A stretch of DNA of 64,000 nucleotides, taken from an uncultured Prevotellaceae bacterium (lineage in GTDB: Bacteria > Bacteroidota > Bacteroidia > Bacteroidales > Bacteroidaceae). The first letter of the stretch is position 1. Each line of letters opens with the position of its first letter. Made by a program: the position numbers and the translations under genes. Under the pieces are notes generated by a model. It did not search any database. It was given only the letters and a program-made list of their open reading frames with translations, and had not been told where the DNA came from. The stretch lies in contig CADASP010000017.1 of the NCBI GenBank assembly GCA_902790625.1, forward strand, positions 62,001-126,000, given 5' to 3'. Shown here one piece after another: positions 57,192 to 64,000 of the stretch.

Positions 57192-57656
57192 TCAAAGCTG
57201 TATGCTCTCGATGCGCAGCTTCAGTATGCCAGCGGGCACGCGCACCGTCACCATGTCGCCCACATGCTTGTTAAGCAGGGCTTCGGCGATGGGCGACTTG
57301 ATGGAGATCTTGCCTTCGCGCAGGTTGGCTTCGTGGGGGCTGGCAATGGTGTAGGTCATCCGCTTGTCGGTGGCGAGGTTGGTCATCTCCACCTTGCTGA
57401 GGAGTTGAACCTTGTCGGTGGCGAGACGCGACATGTCGATGACGCGCGCATTCTCCAGCACCCGCTGCTTGAAGCGAATCCTGCCCAGCAGCCTCGCCTG
57501 CTCGCGCTTGGCGGCATGATACTCAAAGTTCTCGCTGAGGTCGCCTTTGTCGCGGGCCTCGGCAATGGCTTCCCTCACCTGCGGCAGCTCCACGCTCTCT
57601 AATTGGCGCAGCTCGGCCACCAGCTTGTCGTAGCCTTCTTGTGACATGTATTCCAT
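57192..57656 (-). CDS. greA: Transcription elongation factor GreA
   Basis: GreA rescues backtracked RNA polymerase. The N-terminal coiled coil has GYDKLVAELRQLESVELPQVREAIAEARDKGDLSENFEYHAAKREQ (acidic tip region GDLSEN) and LLGRIRFKQRVLENARVID; the C-terminal FKBP-like domain has HEANLREGKISIKSPIAEALLNKHVGDMVTVRVPAG. Starts at 57656 (MEYMSQEG) or 57647; 154 residues match E. coli GreA (158). A promoter with TTG, 19 nt, TAATTTTG lies upstream. Confidence 0.95.
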   Translation of the reverse strand: MEYMSQEGYDKLVAELRQLESVELPQVREAIAEARDKGDLSENFEYHAAKREQARLLGRIRFKQRVLENARVIDMSRLATDKVQLLSKVEMTNLATDKRMTYTIASPHEANLREGKISIKSPIAEALLNKHVGDMVTVRVPAGILKLRIESIQL

Positions 57657-57691
57657 ACTTACGTGTGTGGTCTGATTGTTCTTTTCGGCCG

Positions 57692-57721
57692 CAAAATTAC
57701 GGATTATTCTGCACATTTCAA
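57692..57721 (-). promoter_or_regulatory. greA promoter
   Basis: TTG (complement of 57719-57721), 19 nt, TAATTTTG (complement of 57692-57699). It lies 36 nt from the greA start and inside the open reading upstream of menC on the other strand. Confidence 0.75.
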
Positions 57722-57738
57722 ACGAAAAACTGATTTTT

Positions 57739-58797
57739 GTGAATAAATTATCGATTCATATCCAGGAGCGAGTGCTCCATTTCCTTCAGCCCGCAGGCAC
57801 CAGCCGGGGCGTATATACCGAGCGGCGCATCTGGCTCGTCACCGTCAGCGACGGACAGCGGCAGGGCGTGGGCGAGTGTGCCCCGCTGCCCGACCTGAGC
57901 TGCGACGCTTTGCCCCCTATAATATATAATAATGTGTTGCGGCGCTTCTGCGACGAAATGGAACGGACGGGGCAGCTCGACGCAGAAGCCCTGCGCCCCT
58001 ATCCGAGCATGCTCTTCGGACTGGAGACGGCTTTGCTCTCGCTGTCTTCTCACCGCCCACCACTCACTCCTCACCTCCTGTTCGACACTCCCTTCAGCCG
58101 TGGCGAGGTGGGCATCCCCATCAACGGCTTGGTGTGGATGGGCACGTATGAAGAGATGAGCCGCCGCATCGAGGAGAAGTTGCAGCAGGGTTTCCGCTGT
58201 ATCAAGCTGAAGATTGGCGCCATCGACTTCGAGCAGGAGCTGCGGCTGCTGGAGCGCATACGCAGCCGCTTCGGCCCACGCCAGGTGGAACTCAGGGTCG
58301 ATGCCAACGGAGCCTTCAGCTATGCCGATGGCGACGCCCTCTACAAGCTGGAGCTGCTGTCGCAGTATGCCCTGCACTCTATCGAGCAACCCATCCGCGC
58401 CGGACAGTGGGCCAACATGGCCGAACTGTGTCGCGACGCCCCCCTGCCCATCGCCCTCGACGAGGAACTCATCGGCATCAACGACCCCGAGCAGAAGCGG
58501 CAGATGCTGCACATCATCAAGCCAGCCTACATCGTGCTGAAGCCCTCGCTCCACGGCGGCATGATGGGGTGCCGAGAGTGGGTCGACTTGGCCAACAGCC
58601 TGGGCATCGGCTACTGGATCACCTCGGCCTTGGAGAGCAACGTGGGGCTGAACGCTATTGCACAGCTGTGCAGCGCCTTGCCCCCCAGTGGTGGAAGCAA
58701 CACGCTAATGCCGCAGGGCTTGGGAACGGGCAAACTCTTCGCCGACAACATCGAAATGCCCTTGGAGATAAGAGGCGACAAGCTGTGGACAACGTGA
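57739..58797 (+). CDS. menC: o-Succinylbenzoate synthase (enolase-superfamily)
   Basis: MenC dehydrates SHCHC to OSB in menaquinone synthesis. It has the enolase-superfamily capping start (LHFLQPAGTSRGVYTERRIWLV, GVGECAPLPDLS), a catalytic KxK in FRCIKLKIGAIDFEQELRLLE, metal ligands RVDANGAFSY, IEQPIRAGQ and LDEELIGIN, and KPSLHGGMMGC (second Lys). The start is uncertain: I take the GTG at 57739 because greA promoter sequence lies further upstream. About 352 residues, close to family length. It is separated from menB only by greA on the other strand. Confidence 0.85.
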   Translation: MNKLSIHIQERVLHFLQPAGTSRGVYTERRIWLVTVSDGQRQGVGECAPLPDLSCDALPPIIYNNVLRRFCDEMERTGQLDAEALRPYPSMLFGLETALLSLSSHRPPLTPHLLFDTPFSRGEVGIPINGLVWMGTYEEMSRRIEEKLQQGFRCIKLKIGAIDFEQELRLLERIRSRFGPRQVELRVDANGAFSYADGDALYKLELLSQYALHSIEQPIRAGQWANMAELCRDAPLPIALDEELIGINDPEQKRQMLHIIKPAYIVLKPSLHGGMMGCREWVDLANSLGIGYWITSALESNVGLNAIAQLCSALPPSGGSNTLMPQGLGTGKLFADNIEMPLEIRGDKLWTT

Positions 58798-58815
58798 AAA
58801 AAGCGGGGAAAAAGT

Positions 58816-58846
58816 TTGTTCATGTCGGGGAAAAGCCGTAACTTTG
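58816..58846 (+). promoter_or_regulatory. Promoter of the HU/SPOR-protein gene, abutting the start codon
   Basis: TTG at 58816-58818, 20 nt, TAACTTTG at 58839-58846, a full -33/-7 pair. The GTG start is at 58851, four bases after the box, so the mRNA is likely leaderless or nearly so. Confidence 0.8.
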
Positions 58847-58850
58847 CACC

Positions 58851-59834
58851 GTGATTGAGATAGAACGACACATAGAAATATTGCTGCTGAGCAACGACTG
58901 CGTGATTGTGCCAGGCCTGGGAGGCTTCATGGCACATCATGTGGATGCCCGCTACGACGAGAGCGACGGCATGTTCATACCGCCCATACGTACGCTCGGA
59001 TTCAATCCGCAGTTGCAGTTGAACGACTCGTTGCTGGTGCAGTCATATATCGAGGCCCACGACATCAGCTACCCCGAAGCACTGCGGCGGGTTGAGGACG
59101 AGGTGGCCGAGCTGCGTGCCCACCTGGATGCCACAGGCTCGTACGAGCTGAACGGCATTGGCGTGCTGCGCCTGAACGAGGAGGGCAACATGGAGTTCGA
59201 GCCTTGCGAAGCCGGCATCCTCACCCCCAGCCTCTATGGCTTTGGCTCGTTTGCCATGAAGCCCCTGCAGCCAGCAGCCGCCAAGACCGTGAAGGCAGAG
59301 CGCTTGGAGGCCAACAGCGTGCCCGACGAGAAGCCCATCACCATCAAGATGGCGTGGCTGCGCAACGCCGTGGCCGTGGCTGCCGCCGTGCTGGCCTTCC
59401 TGATGATTGGCACCCCCGTGAAGAACAGCGACCCGATGAGCGACATGCAGCAGAGCGCCTTCATCAACGTGAGCACGCATCACAGACCGTCGGCCACCCA
59501 TGCCGACGCGCTGGCAGCACCTGCCGAGGGCGACGATGCCTTGGAGACCGTAGCCGAGCTGTCCACCACTGGCAGTCTGGGCACCACCACGCCCAGCAGC
59601 ACCTTTGGCATCGTCATGGCATGTCAGGTTTCGGAGAAGAATGCGCAGGCCTTCATCAGCCAGCTCAGCGAGAAAGGCTTCACCGATGCACGCATCGTGG
59701 TCAGCGGAGGCAACCATATCCGCCGCGTCGTCTATGGCAGCTATGAGAGTGAAGACGAGGCCGCCGCCACCCTGCGCCAACTGCGCAGCGAGAGCCGCCT
59801 CTTCAAGGACACTTGGATTATGGAGTTCAAATAA
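58851..59834 (+). CDS. HU-like (CCDC81-type) and SPOR-domain membrane protein
   Basis: The N-terminal 60 residues start MIEIERHIEILLLSNDCVIVPGLGGFMAHHVDARYD, an HU/IHF-related CCDC81-type domain found in Bacteroidota. One membrane helix follows (NAVAVAAAVLAFLMIGTPV), then a linker and a C-terminal SPOR domain (FGIVMACQVSEKNAQAFISQLSEKGF, NHIRRVVYGSYESEDEAAATLRQLR). This links a DNA-binding-like cytoplasmic part to peptidoglycan binding, a combination suited to division-site organisation. The GTG start sits right after a strong promoter. Confidence 0.88.
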   Translation: MIEIERHIEILLLSNDCVIVPGLGGFMAHHVDARYDESDGMFIPPIRTLGFNPQLQLNDSLLVQSYIEAHDISYPEALRRVEDEVAELRAHLDATGSYELNGIGVLRLNEEGNMEFEPCEAGILTPSLYGFGSFAMKPLQPAAAKTVKAERLEANSVPDEKPITIKMAWLRNAVAVAAAVLAFLMIGTPVKNSDPMSDMQQSAFINVSTHHRPSATHADALAAPAEGDDALETVAELSTTGSLGTTTPSSTFGIVMACQVSEKNAQAFISQLSEKGFTDARIVVSGGNHIRRVVYGSYESEDEAAATLRQLRSESRLFKDTWIMEFK

Positions 59835-59867
59835 TCATCGACCGCTTTAATTTATTCTATCCCTTTT

Positions 59868-60398
59868 ATGAAGCGTGTCCGCTGTCCCAAATGCGATCAT
59901 TTTATTACCTTCGACGAAACCCGCTATGAGGCGGGCCAGTCGTTGGTGTTCCTTTGCCCCGAGTGTGGCAAGCAGTTTGGCATCCGCATGGGCGTGTCGA
60001 AGCTCAGGCAGACACAGCGCGAGGAGAACCAAACCAGCGTGGAAGAGCAGATGCAGGATTCGGAGTATGGCAGCATCGTCGTCATCGAGAACGTGTTTCA
60101 TTTCAAGCAGGTGCTGCCGCTGCATCTGGGCGACAACACCATCGGCCGCTACCAGAAGGGCAATCCCATCACTACGCCCATTGAGACCGTCGACCCCAGC
60201 GTCGACCTGCTGCACTGCATCATCAACGTGAGCCGCGACAAGCAGGGCCGTCTGCGCTATGTGCTGCGCGATGCCAACAGCAACACGGGCACCTTCGTCG
60301 ACAACACCGAGATTCCACCACGCGAGCGCCGCATCATCGGCGATGGCACCCTCTTCACCATTGGCGCTACCAGCATTATATTGAAACTTGAAGATTAA
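59868..60398 (+). CDS. FHA-domain protein with N-terminal zinc ribbon
   Basis: The first 40 residues carry two CxxC motifs, RCPKCDHFITFDETRYE and FLCPECGKQFGI, a zinc ribbon of the MJ0042 type. The C-terminal 110 residues form an FHA phosphothreonine-binding domain (LGDNTIGRYQKGNPI, VSRDKQGRLRYVLRDANSNTGTFVDNTEI, IGDGTLFTIGATSIILKL; conserved GR, S and NGT-like NTG). The phosphoprotein partner is unknown. It is followed 9 nt later by map, so the two are probably co-transcribed. Confidence 0.9.
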   Translation: MKRVRCPKCDHFITFDETRYEAGQSLVFLCPECGKQFGIRMGVSKLRQTQREENQTSVEEQMQDSEYGSIVVIENVFHFKQVLPLHLGDNTIGRYQKGNPITTPIETVDPSVDLLHCIINVSRDKQGRLRYVLRDANSNTGTFVDNTEIPPRERRIIGDGTLFTIGATSIILKLED

Positions 60399-60407
60399 GA
60401 TACAGCC

Positions 60408-61274
60408 ATGAACGCAAAACCCAAGAAACGCCGTTGGCACTGCCTGAGCGGGCAGGAACCCACCGAACTGGACAAGCAAGTGATGTACTGGGAGCAGAAG
60501 GGAAAGCTGGTGCCCACACGCGATTTGATAAAGACGCCCGAGCAGATTGAGGGCATCCGTCGAGCTGGCGTGGTCAATACGGGTGTGCTCGATGCCGTGG
60601 CCGCCGCCATCCACGAGGGCATGAACACGCTGGAGATCGACCAGATTTGCCGCCATTATTGCGAGGAGCATCATGCCATCCCTGCCTGTCTGGGCTACGA
60701 GGGATTCCCCATGAGCGTGTGCACCAGCATCAACGAGGTGGTGTGCCATGGCATCCCCAAGGAGACCGACGTGCTGCAGGAGGGCGACATCATCAACGTC
60801 GACTTCACCACCATCCTCGACGGCTATTATGCCGACGCCTCGCGCATGTTCATCATAGGCAAGACGTCGCCCGAGAAGGAACAGCTGGTGCGCGTGGCCA
60901 AGGAGTGCTTAGAGATTGGCATGGAGGCCGCCAAGCCGTGGGGCTTCGTGGGCGACATCGGCCACGCCATCGAGAAGCACTGCAAGAAGTATGGCTATGG
61001 CATCGTGCGCGACCTGGCCGGTCATGGCGTGGGGCTGAAATTCCACGAGGAGCCCGACGTGAACCACTACGGCCACCGTGGCACGGGCATGTTGCTGGTG
61101 CCGGGCATGGTCTTCACCATCGAGCCGATGATCAACATGGGCACGTGGAAGGTGTTCATCGATGCCGACGACCCCTACGAGTGGGAGGTCATCACCGAAG
61201 ACGAGAAACCGTCGGCACAATGGGAGCACACCCTGCTCATGACCGAGCATGGCGTTGAGGTGCTCACCTACTGA
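60408..61274 (+). CDS. map: Methionine aminopeptidase, type I
   Basis: Removes the initiator Met from new proteins with a two-metal centre. Ligands: VDFTTILDGYYADASRMF (two Asp), GHGVGLKFHEEPDV (His, then Glu region), FTIEPMINMG (Glu) and the final QWEHTLLMTEHGVEVLTY (Glu). The N-terminal 40 residues (KKRRWHCLSGQEPTELDKQVM) resemble the Bacteroidota-type extension. 288 residues. It ends at the palindromic spacer element shared with prfC. Confidence 0.97.
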   Translation: MNAKPKKRRWHCLSGQEPTELDKQVMYWEQKGKLVPTRDLIKTPEQIEGIRRAGVVNTGVLDAVAAAIHEGMNTLEIDQICRHYCEEHHAIPACLGYEGFPMSVCTSINEVVCHGIPKETDVLQEGDIINVDFTTILDGYYADASRMFIIGKTSPEKEQLVRVAKECLEIGMEAAKPWGFVGDIGHAIEKHCKKYGYGIVRDLAGHGVGLKFHEEPDVNHYGHRGTGMLLVPGMVFTIEPMINMGTWKVFIDADDPYEWEVITEDEKPSAQWEHTLLMTEHGVEVLTY

Positions 61275-61279
61275 GTTAG

Positions 61280-61394
61280 GAGTTAGGAAGCCCCTCCCCC
61301 CGCCCCCCCATGGGGGGGAGCATATAGACCCAACGCCCCGCAAAGCTAACTACTCCCCCCCCATGGGGGGGCGGGGGGAGGGGCTTCCTAACTC
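61280..61394. terminator. Large palindromic spacer between map and prfC, probable bidirectional terminator
   Basis: The two ends GAGTTAGGAAGCCCCTCCCC (61280-61299) and GGGGAGGGGCTTCCTAACTC (61375-61394) are perfectly inverted, as are the inner arms with ATGGGGGGG. The core CATATAGACCCAAC...GCAAAGCTAACTA resembles the core of the 93-bp elements. It begins six bases after the map stop (TGA, 61272-61274) and ends at the prfC stop (61395). This is a spacer copy of the family, with longer arms. Confidence 0.85.
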
Positions 61395-62984
61395 TTAGAA
61401 TTCTGATGTGAAGTGGAACTGTAGGTGCTTGAAGTCCTGCTGGGCCATTTGCAACATATAGCCGCTGTCGGCCAAGAATACGTCGCGGCCCTCTTTGTCT
61501 TTGGCCATGTACTGGTATTTGCGCTTCTTAAACTGCTCCAGCTCCTGCTCGTCGTCGCTGCTGATCCAACAAGCCTTGTAGAGGTTCACCGGCTCCCAGC
61601 GGCAGCGGGCGTTGTATTCGTTCTCCAATCGGTACTGAATCACCTCGAACTGCAGCTGGCCCACGGTGCCGATGATTTTGCGGTTGTTGAACTGGTTGAC
61701 AAACAGCTGGGCCACGCCCTCGTCCATCAGCTGGTCGATGCCCTTCTGCAGCTGCTTGGCCTTCATCGGGTCGTCGTTCTCGATATATTTGAACAATTCG
61801 GGCGAGAACGATGGCAGGCCGCGGAAGTGCAGCTGCTCGCCCTCGGTCAGCGTGTCGCCAATCTTGAAGATGCCCCCCGTGTCGGGCAGTCCCACGATGT
61901 CGCCCGGCCACGCCTCGTCGATGGTGCTCTTGCGCTGCGCCATGAACTGTGTGGGGCTGGTGAAGCGCATCGTCTTTCCCTGCCGCACGTGCAGATAGGG
62001 GGTGTTGCGCTGGAACCTGCCTGAGCACACCTTGCAGAAGGCGATGCACGAGCGGTGGTTGGGGTCGATGTTGGCGGTAATCTTGAAGATGAACCCCGTG
62101 AACTTTAGCTCTTCGGGTTGCACGTCGCGCTCCTCGGCCTTGGTGGGACGGGGGCTGGGGGCAATCTCCACGAAGCAGTTCAGCAACTCCTGCACGCCAA
62201 AGTTGTTCAATGCTGAACCGAAGAACACCGGCGCCACCTCGGCGGCGCGGTAGCTCTCCACGTCGAACTCTGGGTAGACGCCTTCCACCAGTTCCAAGTC
62301 GTCGCGAAGTTTAGCGGCGTCCTGTTCACCAACACGAGCATCGAGGTCGGTGGAATCTATCTCCACAGACACTTTCTCCGTCACGCGCTGCTTGTCGGGG
62401 GTGAAGAGGTCGAGTTTTTGTTCATAGATGTTGTAGACTCCCTTGAACTTGGCTCCTTGGTTGATGGGCCAGCTCAGGGGGCGCACCTTTATCTCTAGTT
62501 CCTGTTCCAGTTCGTCAAGCAGGTCGAAGGGGTCGCGGCCCTCGCGGTCCATCTTGTTGATGAAGATGATGACGGGTGTCTTTCTCATGCGGCACACGGT
62601 CATCAGCTTGCGGGTCTGCGTCTCCACGCCCTTGGCGCTGTCAACCACTATGATGGCCGAGTCAACGGCGGTGAGCGTGCGGAAGGTGTCCTCGGCAAAG
62701 TCTTGGTGGCCTGGTGTGTCGAGGATGTTCACCTTATATTCTATATCTTTCCCTTCAGGGGTGTAGTCAAACTCCATCACCGATGTCGAGACCGAGATGC
62801 CGCGTTGCTTCTCGATGTCCATCCAGTCGCTGGTGGCCGTTTTCCTGATTTTGTTGCTTTTCACAGCCCCAGCCACCTGTATCTGCCCACCGAAGAGCAG
62901 GAACTTCTCGGTGAGGGTGGTCTTACCGGCATCGGGGTGGCTGATGATGGCGAATGTGCGCCGGCGGTCTATCTCCTGATTCAT
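61395..62984 (-). CDS. prfC: Peptide chain release factor 3
   Basis: RF3 is a GTPase that recycles RF1/RF2. G1 [21 protein letters not shown]3 [20 protein letters not shown]4 [15 protein letters not shown]; then [38 protein letters not shown] and [32 protein letters not shown], as in E. coli RF3 (529 residues, equal here). The start [11 protein letters not shown] at 62984 is 22 nt after the promoter box at 63006-63013; the open frame goes further but is not needed. Confidence 0.96.
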   Translation of the reverse strand: MNQEIDRRRTFAIISHPDAGKTTLTEKFLLFGGQIQVAGAVKSNKIRKTATSDWMDIEKQRGISVSTSVMEFDYTPEGKDIEYKVNILDTPGHQDFAEDTFRTLTAVDSAIIVVDSAKGVETQTRKLMTVCRMRKTPVIIFINKMDREGRDPFDLLDELEQELEIKVRPLSWPINQGAKFKGVYNIYEQKLDLFTPDKQRVTEKVSVEIDSTDLDARVGEQDAAKLRDDLELVEGVYPEFDVESYRAAEVAPVFFGSALNNFGVQELLNCFVEIAPSPRPTKAEERDVQPEELKFTGFIFKITANIDPNHRSCIAFCKVCSGRFQRNTPYLHVRQGKTMRFTSPTQFMAQRKSTIDEAWPGDIVGLPDTGGIFKIGDTLTEGEQLHFRGLPSFSPELFKYIENDDPMKAKQLQKGIDQLMDEGVAQLFVNQFNNRKIIGTVGQLQFEVIQYRLENEYNARCRWEPVNLYKACWISSDDEQELEQFKKRKYQYMAKDKEGRDVFLADSGYMLQMAQQDFKHLQFHFTSEF

Positions 62985-63005
62985 CCTATTTTTCCGAAAT
63001 TTTCG

Positions 63006-63035
63006 GCAAAGGTACAAATAAGCGAGCGAAAAGCA
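63006..63035 (-). promoter_or_regulatory. prfC promoter
   Basis: TTG (complement of 63033-63035), 19 nt, TACCTTTG (complement of 63006-63013), 22 nt from the chosen start. Confidence 0.75.
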
Positions 63036-63187
63036 AAGAAAAAACCATTTTTTCTTTGCTTTTCCGAGCGAGAGTACCTTCGGCGCAGCCCATGCCCCCT
63101 GTTCCGTATGTTGTGGCATTGCCACAACCCCCTGCCACATCCTTTTCATGGTGCTGTAGAATCTTCCTTCTTATCGCGGTTGAAATA

Positions 63188-63267
63188 TGGTGGCGCTGTT
63201 TCAAAAAATGGTGGCGCTTTTTAAAAATTTGGTGGCGCTTTTTGAAAATCCCAGGCCCTGGGATTTT
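63188..63267. repeat. Three tandem GGTGGCGCT units followed by a perfect palindrome
   Basis: ATGGTGGCGCTGTTTCAAAAA, ATGGTGGCGCTTTTTAAAAA, TTGGTGGCGCTTTTTGAAAA units of about 20-22 bp (63188-63246) are followed by AAAATCCCAGG, C, CCTGGGATTTT (63245-63267). For mutY (leftward) the palindrome could act as a weak terminator. Confidence 0.75.
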
Positions 63268-63442
63268 TGCTAACGTCAGGCTGTTTATTGTCAGTCATTT
63301 ACGACACGTTCTTTTTTGTCAGTTTTTCAATACCGGTTGGGACGGATCTTGTGTCCATCCGCGTGGATATAATTGTTTGCAGATGAACGCAAGGTCTGTC
63401 CCGACGGCCAGCGAATCGTACCAAGAAATTTGCAAACGGTTA

Positions 63443-64000
63443 CTACTTGTTTGTGCATAGGCACTGCAGCAGGATGTCAACGAGTCGTGGCACGGCATAT
63501 TGTTCGAGCTGTGCTTCCTCCGTCCAGAAATACCCGTCGGGGAGCGCTGGCTGCTCTTCGGGTTCCCACAGGTAGAAATCGGCATAGAGTATGCGATGTG
63601 TGAGCACGTGCTTCACTCCCAGCCTCACGGGCAAGGCCCCTGCTGGGATGCGCTCGGCGAGCCACGGCTCATACAGCCCTTGCCAGATGTCGCCAGCTGG
63701 TCGGCGGCGCAGAGCCGTCATCCCCTTATACCTAATATATATATATAGCAGTCGGCGCTCCTTCACCGCCAGCTTCTTCAGCTTCACGGGCAGCTGGTCG
63801 ATGCGCCCCTCGCGCAAGGCTGTGCACGACTCCTGCAGGGGACAGACATCGCAGCGTGGGCTGGTGGGTGTGCACTGTGTGGCACCGAAGTCCATCATCG
63901 CTTGGTTGAAGAGCGCGGCTTGGTTGGCGGGCAACAGCTGCTGTGCCAGGGCGGCAAACTCCTTCTTTCCTTCGCTGCTGTTGATGGGGGTGCCGATGCC
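63443..64000 (-). CDS. mutY: A/G-specific adenine glycosylase, C-terminal part (5' end outside the window)
   Basis: MutY excises adenine opposite 8-oxoguanine. The visible text starts at the window edge with GIGTPINSSEGKKEFAALA, then LLPANQAALFNQAMMDFGATQC, the iron-sulphur loop CTPTSPRCDVCPLQESC (spacing C-x6-C-x2-C-x5-C) and the C-terminal NUDIX-like domain (LLYIYIRYKGMTALRRRPAGDIWQGLYEPW, GVKHVLTHRILYADFYLWE). The first Cys of the four, and the catalytic helix-hairpin-helix, Glu and Asp lie partly beyond 64000. The end falls close to other short repeats. Confidence 0.93.
   Translation of the reverse strand, partial: GIGTPINSSEGKKEFAALAQQLLPANQAALFNQAMMDFGATQCTPTSPRCDVCPLQESCTALREGRIDQLPVKLKKLAVKERRLLYIYIRYKGMTALRRRPAGDIWQGLYEPWLAERIPAGALPVRLGVKHVLTHRILYADFYLWEPEEQPALPDGYFWTEEAQLEQYAVPRLVDILLQCLCTNK

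Overview
The window is chromosomal DNA from a Bacteroidales bacterium, most likely a Prevotella-type (Prevotellaceae) organism. Supporting signs are the Bacteroidota promoter signature TAnnTTTG with an upstream TTG, a near-absence of Shine-Dalgarno sequences, a type IX secretion regulator/anchor pair (PorX, PorE), a surface protein with a Prevotella-style C-terminal tail (YDLQGR...KGLYIVNGKKVIIK), and MenB/MenC, MaeB and FolK of the expected kinds. No plasmid, prophage or CRISPR array is visible. Gene density is ordinary, but the spaces between genes are full of repeats.

Layout: 1-1.2 kb repeat-rich non-coding; 1.2-3 kb truA and an EamA transporter; 3.2-7.5 kb a large secreted protein and a tiny downstream peptide gene bracketed by inverted repeats; 7.8-14 kb an rRNA methyltransferase, porE, porX, a secreted protein and two tRNA-Asp genes; 14.3-16.6 kb a VTC/DUF4956/DUF2490 operon; 16.9-22.8 kb a DUF3298 lipoprotein, pgk, folK, maeB; 22.9-31.2 kb a rightward block (TetR regulator, SGNH/MBOAT acyl-transfer pair, exonuclease, rlmI, tilS, HD hydrolase); 31.3-34.4 kb leftward tsf, rpsB, rpsI, rplM; 34.4-37.6 kb a broken surface-protein gene, a MITE-like element and a YtxH/holin-like envelope operon; 37.8-41.8 kb SPOR lipoprotein, ruvX, def, TPR protein; 41.8-45.7 kb CapA-like protein, nuclease/phosphatase-fold protein, POT peptide transporter; 46.5-53.4 kb a leftward surface-polysaccharide cluster (three separate glycosyltransferases, a flippase and a two-domain glycosyltransferase); 53.8-64 kb MFS transporter, rpiB, menB, greA, menC, HU/SPOR protein, FHA protein, map, prfC and the 3' part of mutY.

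The most unusual content is the repeats. (i) A 93-bp near-palindrome with a TATAGACCC...CAAAACTATAG core lies in frame, as exactly 31 codons in one orientation and frame, in truA, porE, the SGNH protein (twice) and a glycosyltransferase, where it bridges two enzyme domains. A longer relative lies in frame in the rRNA methyltransferase, and another closes the map/prfC junction. (ii) Several families of 7-8 bp tandem arrays, usually facing each other as inverted arms around a short core, fill gene junctions. They also supply start codons, stop codons and parts of signal peptides. (iii) A 158-bp MITE-like element has 13-bp terminal inverted repeats, a 6-bp target duplication and a 28-bp perfect internal hairpin. 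(iv) Several other dispersed palindromic repeats are shared between distant spacers. Together they suggest a genome in which small palindromic elements spread through spacers and are tolerated, or domesticated, inside proteins.
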